64,000 nt of DNA from a virus. The stretch lies in IMG/VR virus record IMGVR_UViG_3300032116_014939, positions 124,001 through 188,000 of that record; one strand, given 5' to 3'. Positions within the stretch are counted from its first letter, which is position 1, and the number at the start of each line of letters is the position of its first letter. Below, in pieces: positions 63,188 to 64,000 of this stretch. Below the pieces are notes generated by a model. It worked only from the letters and a program-made list of their open reading frames with translations. It made no database searches and had not been told where the DNA came from. A program made the position numbers and the translations under genes.

Positions 63188-63643
63188 ATGAAAAACTTAG
63201 ACAATTTAATTAAACAAGTATTAAAAGAACAAAATGAAAGATATATGTTTTTCAGTAATTTAGAACAAATGCACCGTCAATGTGAGATACTTTTATCTAT
63301 ACCTAAAGATGACGTTGAAAATATTTTAAACAATGGTCACGATTGGGCTCAAGACCACATTGCCGAATCTAAAAATAACTTAGACCAAGTATTTGATTTT
63401 ATGATGAATGAAATCAAAGGTGATAAGTTTAGTTCTGATGATGCAGTTAAACCTCAAGAAGATATCATGATGGAAGGTCGTAAAAAAGCAGGTACTAAAC
63501 TTTGTGCACGTGGTAAATCGGCAGCTAAAGCTAAATTTGATGTTTACCCTTCAGCATATGCTAATGGTTATGCGGTACAGGTATGTAAAGGTACAAAACC
63601 TGGTTTAGACGGAAAAAAACACTGTTCAGGGGCTTATTGTTAA
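63188..63643 (+). CDS. Small protein with Cys-rich YPSAYAN C-terminal domain
   Basis: 151 aa. N-terminal MKNLDNLIKQVLKEQNER (L-K-E), a helical middle, and a basic C-terminal 50 residues with four Cys: KLCARGKSAAKAKFDVYPSA, then YAVQVCKG and KKHCSGAYC. The AAKAKFDVYPSAYANGYA core recurs, in my recollection, in proteins of marine phages, with no known role; the Cys pattern suggests a metal site or disulfides. Probably packaged or nucleic-acid-associated because it is basic. Confidence 0.65.
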   Translation: MKNLDNLIKQVLKEQNERYMFFSNLEQMHRQCEILLSIPKDDVENILNNGHDWAQDHIAESKNNLDQVFDFMMNEIKGDKFSSDDAVKPQEDIMMEGRKKAGTKLCARGKSAAKAKFDVYPSAYANGYAVQVCKGTKPGLDGKKHCSGAYC

Positions 63644-63651
63644 CAAAACAT

Positions 63652-63682
63652 TTTGAATTATTAAAAAAACATAGTATATTTG
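63652..63682 (+). promoter_or_regulatory. Consensus Bacteroidota promoter
   Basis: TTTG (63652-63655), 19-nt spacer, TATATTTG (63675-63682): a full match to the Bacteroidota -33/-7 consensus. It starts a new unit 20 nt before the next ATG. Confidence 0.75.
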
Positions 63683-63701
63683 TAGTCAAATCATAAATGA
63701 C

Positions 63702-64000
63702 ATGACTATAATAAAAAAACTATGGGTTAAATATCGTCTATATCTACGTCGATTAGACCGAGAAAGTACCGAATTTGACATTTATATGTCTAACGTGAGG
63801 AAATGTTCCACCATATGTAGAAAACTCATTCATTCGGAGGATTCTGAACTCATAATCGCTCCAATATCTGACAAAAAATATATCCGTAATGATAAATTAG
63901 GTATTTTTGTTACTATGGACGGTGGTCAAATAACTGTAACAAATCATACATACAGTTATTTTATTAAATTAAGTAAAAGTCAATGGGATAAATTGGTTAA
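63702..64000 (+). CDS. Hypothetical protein, 5' part only (runs off right edge)
   Basis: Opens at ATG 63702 (MTIIKKLWVKYRLYLRRLD) and continues without stop to the window end, about 99 residues. The basic N-terminus is followed by a mixed region with NDKLGIFVTMDGGQITVTN, beta-rich. No family recognised. It is directly behind a host-type promoter and carries no late motif, so it is likely an early gene, marking a change of expression class from the structural genes to its left. Confidence 0.65.
   Translation, partial: MTIIKKLWVKYRLYLRRLDRESTEFDIYMSNVRKCSTICRKLIHSEDSELIIAPISDKKYIRNDKLGIFVTMDGGQITVTNHTYSYFIKLSKSQWDKLV

Noticed and set aside
1-64000. tRNA genes, integrase, transposase, CRISPR array, attachment sites
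   Set aside because: No cloverleaf-sized gap, no recombinase motifs and no direct repeats seen; intergenic gaps are nearly all under 150 nt. A tRNA scan could still be run.

Overview
The window is a contiguous piece of a tailed-phage genome: a large, AT-rich, contractile-tailed (T4-like) myovirus. Tail sheath, tail tube, LysM-type baseplate wedge, family B DNA polymerase, UvsX-type recombinase, gp32-type ssDNA-binding protein and a gp55-type late sigma factor are all recognisable. A Bacteroidota (flavobacteria-like) host is suggested by two promoters of the Bacteroidota type (TTTG, 19-20 nt spacer, TAnnTTTG-like box; 1762-1793 and 63652-63682), by the near absence of Shine-Dalgarno sequences and by the very low GC. 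No portal, terminase, major capsid, prohead protease, tRNA, integrase or insertion sequence is seen, so this is part of a larger genome.

Layout. (1) 1-23477, minus strand: read in the direction of transcription it runs neck/tail-completion candidates, tail sheath, a HAD-fold protein, tail tube, a tail-assembly chaperone pair with a likely programmed frameshift, tape measure, a 1592-aa baseplate protein, a LysM wedge protein, a 2029-aa hub with a probable peptidoglycan hydrolase domain, then gp32 and UvsX. (2) 23535-28307, plus: an SNF2/HARP-like helicase, a Mn-type superoxide dismutase fused to a nuclease-like domain, a gp13-like neck protein and a small virion-type protein. (3) 28304-34119, minus: DNA polymerase and a Cys-rich fibre protein with a Thr-Pro repeat stalk. 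(4) 34167-36701, plus: small charged proteins, one WYL-like, closed by a strong terminator. (5) 36793-56330, plus: a glycan island of about 11 glycosyltransferases and at least 7 sugar-nucleotide or sugar-modifying enzymes, interleaved with dUTPase, a DEDDy exonuclease, PhoH and a HAD-like protein. (6) 56330-64000, plus: the late sigma factor, baseplate/fibre proteins, two small proteins with shared N-terminal signals, and the start of a gene driven by a Bacteroidota-type promoter.

How it fits together. An 8-mer TATTTAT(A/C) lies in sense orientation just upstream of almost every structural transcription unit on both strands, and I did not find it upstream of the replication genes, so it is a candidate late promoter for the gp55-like factor. 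Several proteins (SOD-nuclease fusion, WYL protein, HAD protein, two C-terminal small proteins) begin with a short amphipathic segment ending in (L/I)-x-E, which resembles T4 capsid-targeting sequences and suggests a set of proteins packaged in the head and delivered with the DNA. The glycan island has no flippase, polymerase or membrane initiating transferase, so it more likely decorates a phage product than builds an exported polysaccharide. The Thr/Pro-rich stalk is an attractive acceptor.
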